In this document: one piece after another, positions 62,656 through 64,000 of the stretch
Layout of the letters: the number at the start of each line of letters is the position of its first letter
How positions within the stretch are numbered: position 1 is the first letter of the stretch
DNA from: Halalkalibacter nanhaiisediminis
GTDB lineage: Bacteria > Bacillota > Bacilli > Bacillales > Bacillaceae_D
NCBI RefSeq assembly: GCF_007830185.1
Contig: NZ_VLKZ01000001.1
Location: forward strand, 248,001-312,000
Length of the DNA: 64,000 nt
Direction: 5' to 3'
Translations under genes and position numbers: made by a program
The notes under the pieces: model-generated
The model's database searches: none
What the model was told of the DNA's origin: nothing
Seen by the model: only the letters and a program-made list of their open reading frames with translations

Positions 62656-64000
62656 CTATATTTTACTTAAAAACACTCGCTCAAGCTGGTCACTCATCAA
62701 AGGCTTACTAAAAAAGTAGCCTTGTCCGCTATCACAGCCGTATTGTTTTAGGATGTTGTATTGATCCTCTGTTTCAATGCCTTCTGCGACGACACATAAA
62801 TTCAAATGATGAGCGAGAGACACAATTGAATGGACAAGTGAGGCATTTTTTTGATCGGTTAATTCTTGGACAAATGATTTATCAAGCTTCAGTATATCAA
62901 CTTGTAATTTCATTAAATAGGACAGGGAGGAGTAACCTGTACCAAAATCATCGATCGCCATCTTCAGGCCGATCTCTTTTAGCTGTTTAATCGTTTCAAT
63001 TGTCTTCTCGACATCATGAACCATTGTCCGTTCTGTCATTTCGATAATGAGAGACTTTGGATTGATGCCAGTCTTTTCAATCATCGTAAGCACATCTTCA
63101 ACCAAGGTGCCTTTTTCAAAATGATTTGGCGAAATATTAACCGAAATGGGAATGTCCTTAAATCCAGCTACCTGCCATTCCTTTATTTGCTTGCCTACTT
63201 GTTCAAGGACCCATTGTGTAATCGGAATAATCAGGTCGTTTTCCTCAGCGCGAGCAATAAAGTCATTTGGAACAACCAAGCCCTTCGTAGGGTGCGCCCA
63301 CCGAATTAACGCTTCAGCCGCTTCAACCCGCTTTGTCGAAAGATTAAATTTCGGCTGATAAACCAAATAAAATTCATTATTGCGAATCGCCCGTTGAACA
63401 TTATCTTCAAATGATACAAAGGCCTCCGCTTTATCTAATTTGACGTTATGACTACAGAATTGATAATTATTTCTTCCAAATTGCTTCGCTTTGTATAAAG
63501 CTTGATCGACATGCTTCATTAACGCCAACACATCACTGCCGCATTGCGGATACGTACCAATGCCGATTGATGAAGTCGTCATAAACTCATGCCCTTTAAT
63601 GTGCCAAGTATCCTGTAGCGTTGTTAAAAATCGCTTAGCCATCTCCTCAATCTCGCCTTTTGAAGATACCCCTGGTAACAAAACGGCAAACTCATCCCCA
63701 CCCAGTCGTGCCAGCGTATCGCCTTTGCGAATACAGGTTCTAAGCCGCTTGGCGAACTGAATCAATAATTCATCGCCTACATCATGCCCTAGCGTATCAT
63801 TAACCCATTTAAAGCGATCAAAATCAAAGCACATCACGGCAAATGCTTTCTGATTACGTTTTGCTTCCTCCATCGTTTCAGTGAGACGATCCATAAATAA
63901 ACGGCGATTCGATGCTCCTGTAAGGAAATCATAAAACGCCATTTTCTCAAGCTCTTTCTCTTGCTGTTTACGTTCTGTTACCTCTCGTGAGACGCAAAGA
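62656..64000 (-). CDS. PAS-GGDEF-EAL protein, N-terminus outside the window
   Basis: Bifunctional c-di-GMP protein, partial. The frame is open to the window edge: before the internal Met at 63942 it reads VSREVTERKQQEKELEK, the end of a PAS/PAC domain, so the true start lies beyond 64000. The GGDEF domain (motif RLGGDEFAVLLPG) is followed by an EAL domain with EALIRWAHP, NISPNHFEKG and IDDFGTGYSSLSYL, all typical of active phosphodiesterases. Net activity (synthesis or breakdown) cannot be told from sequence. Confidence 0.92.
   Translation of the reverse strand, partial: LCVSREVTERKQQEKELEKMAFYDFLTGASNRRLFMDRLTETMEEAKRNQKAFAVMCFDFDRFKWVNDTLGHDVGDELLIQFAKRLRTCIRKGDTLARLGGDEFAVLLPGVSSKGEIEEMAKRFLTTLQDTWHIKGHEFMTTSSIGIGTYPQCGSDVLALMKHVDQALYKAKQFGRNNYQFCSHNVKLDKAEAFVSFEDNVQRAIRNNEFYLVYQPKFNLSTKRVEAAEALIRWAHPTKGLVVPNDFIARAEENDLIIPITQWVLEQVGKQIKEWQVAGFKDIPISVNISPNHFEKGTLVEDVLTMIEKTGINPKSLIIEMTERTMVHDVEKTIETIKQLKEIGLKMAIDDFGTGYSSLSYLMKLQVDILKLDKSFVQELTDQKNASLVHSIVSLAHHLNLCVVAEGIETEDQYNILKQYGCDSGQGYFFSKPLMSDQLERVFLSKI

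Overview
The window looks like chromosomal DNA of an alkaliphilic, spore-former-type Bacillaceae. This is inferred from the low GC content, SD-rich starts with many TTG and GTG starts, SLH-anchored and unusually acidic surface proteins, a SecA2/SlaP accessory secretion pair, a stressosome-type STAS protein and Bacillus-like housekeeping genes. The S-layer paralogues resemble those I associate with Bacillus pseudofirmus relatives (recalled, not searched). No rRNA, tRNA, phage, insertion sequence or CRISPR array was seen.

Positions 1-29112 are a cell-surface locus. It holds an SLH-anchored NlpC/P60 hydrolase and four large S-layer-type proteins (908, 1686, 820 and 824 aa). These four share an N-terminal SYRK(F/Y) signal-peptide motif. 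A fifth SLH protein carries YusW-like repeats, and one SLH gene is a relic with an in-frame stop. secA2 and slaP, which in B. anthracis export S-layer proteins with a similar SYKK signal, lie in the middle. The same region has a TolC-like protein (4817-6241) and an RND efflux operon (lipoprotein adaptor, permease, TetR) with a readable promoter and operator, so a tripartite-like pump reaching to the S-layer is possible.

Positions 29390-40805 are a wall-enzyme cluster. Six consecutive genes carry 'copper amine oxidase N-terminal' stalk domains, four of them joined to a recognisable wall-related module: D-Ala-D-Ala carboxypeptidase, M14 peptidase, CAP/SCP or L,D-transpeptidase. An SLH-anchored GDSL hydrolase follows.

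Positions 41316-64000 are mixed chromosomal genes: an aromatic-acid-exporter-type membrane protein, Nudix hydrolase, RsbR-like stressosome protein, YfhF-like epimerase, a tyrosine-phosphatase gene with TGA exactly at its catalytic Cys codon, NERD protein, padR-chrA, diguanylate cyclase, PAP2 phosphatase, histidine kinase, truncated hemoglobin, chemoreceptor, RodA, MerR plus CBS/CorC protein, sigma factor, ureohydrolase, and a GGDEF-EAL protein cut by the window end.

The clearest undescribed structure is a family of intergenic tandem arrays with a period of about 21 bp (two helical turns) and a core near TTAGACCGAA or TTGATAAA, at seven or more places. Other leads are the TGA-for-Cys phosphatase with a SECIS-like hairpin, a possible small RNA with 24 nt of perfect antisense match to the first S-layer mRNA, and an mRNA whose SD and start codon are bridged by a hairpin.
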